21,243 nt of DNA from Spirochaetia bacterium (GTDB lineage Bacteria; Spirochaetota; Spirochaetia; Treponematales; Breznakiellaceae). The stretch covers positions 1 through 21,243 of the forward strand of contig BOBG01000027.1 in the NCBI GenBank assembly GCA_026002265.1, given 5' to 3'. Of this stretch, positions 20,910 through 21,243 are shown in pieces (position 1 is the first letter of the stretch; the number at the start of each line of letters is the position of its first letter). The notes under the pieces were generated by a model that was not told where the DNA came from, searched no databases, and saw only the letters and a list, made by a program, of their open reading frames with translations. The position numbers were made by a program, and so were the translations under genes.

Positions 20910-21243
20910 GTGGCATATACGAATGCATTGTCAACCTACAAAAACACGGGTATTAGCACAGCGAGCGCGAGTCAGCTCGTCATAATGCTCTACGATGGGG
21001 CGATACGGCATCTCGATCAGAGTCTTGAGCTGTTACATGCGAATATGGAAAAAAAGGATCCGGCAAAAATTGAAAAAATCAGCCGGTCGATTTTGAAAGC
21101 GCAGGAAATCATTGCAGAACTCATGTCAACGCTCAACATGGACGAGGGCGGCGATGTGGCAAAAAATCTCCTTTCGTTGTACACATGGTTTCACCGGGAA
21201 CTGCTGGAGGCGAATATTGCACAGGATATCCACCAGGTAACCG
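20910..21243 (+). CDS. fliS: Flagellar export chaperone FliS, 5' part
   Basis: FliS binds the C-terminus of flagellin in the cytoplasm and prevents premature assembly. The frame from GTG at 20910 stays open to the right edge (111 codons). The start MAYTNALSTYKNTGISTASA and the signature LVIMLYDGAIRHLDQSLELL are characteristic, with helices around NLLSLYTWFHRELLEANIAQ. FliS is usually 120-150 aa, so only the last part is missing. AGGAGG (20899-20904) overlaps the rnfB stop and is 5 nt before the GTG, which fixes the start and ties the gene to rnfB. It shows the organism makes flagella. Confidence 0.92.
   Translation, partial: MAYTNALSTYKNTGISTASASQLVIMLYDGAIRHLDQSLELLHANMEKKDPAKIEKISRSILKAQEIIAELMSTLNMDEGGDVAKNLLSLYTWFHRELLEANIAQDIHQVT

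Overview
The window looks like a chromosomal segment of a flagellated Gram-negative-type bacterium, most likely a spirochaete of the Treponema/Spirochaeta type. This is inferred from gene content: fliS next to an M23/LysM cell-wall peptidase, a stand-alone rnfB, a polyprenyl synthetase divergent from rlmE, a TPR protein with rlmN, and a small lipid-anchored peptidase. There is no rRNA or other decisive taxonomic marker. Composition is mixed: most genes are moderately GC-rich and unusually full of CCGG, while the outer-membrane-protein gene (5454-6386) and the response-regulator gene (16023-16766) are poorer in it and the latter is clearly AT-rich.

Layout. 1-2918 (+): the 3' end of a sugar-binding protein gene, then the ATPase (mmsA) and permease (mmsB) of a multiple-monosaccharide ABC importer. 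2919-3237: a repeat-rich gap between convergent genes. 3238-5200 (-): a two-gene operon with a family 2 membrane glycosyltransferase and a VanY-like M15 carboxypeptidase lipoprotein. 5240-5430 (+): tRNA-Ala(CGC) and tRNA-Glu(TTC), each with its own promoter, followed after only 23 nt by a secreted, probably outer-membrane, protein gene. 6523-7098: a PD-(D/E)XK-like protein. 7496-8491: galE. 8621-11170: a tightly overlapped operon of a small conserved protein, a TPR protein and rlmN. 11234-12538: a second operon of a small conserved protein, tsaE and tsaB (t6A tRNA modification), with a good promoter overlapping the rlmN stop codon. 12795-15074: pbpC. 15223-15762: a REP-associated tyrosine transposase (RAYT). 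16023-16766: a NarL-type response regulator overlapping the convergent rlmE tail. 17369-20900 (+): polyprenyl synthetase, bifunctional-nuclease-domain protein, LysM/M23 peptidase and rnfB, then the start of fliS running off the window.

The most interesting structure is a dispersed short repeat with core GGTCTG(T/A)CCCC. It occurs at seven places: a tandem pair upstream of galE (7306-7363), one upstream of pbpC (12631), a tandem pair running from the pbpC stop codon to the RAYT upstream region (15063-15140), one in reverse orientation forming the last codons of the RAYT gene (15741-15754), and one upstream of rnfB (20040-20085). The RAYT gene is therefore bounded by inverted copies of the repeat, and its 5' copy and the rnfB copy are nearly identical over about 46 nt. 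I read this as a REP/RAYT system active in this lineage, with the repeat spread into neighbouring intergenic regions and even into stop codons. The rest of the window is mostly housekeeping genes in ordinary operons.
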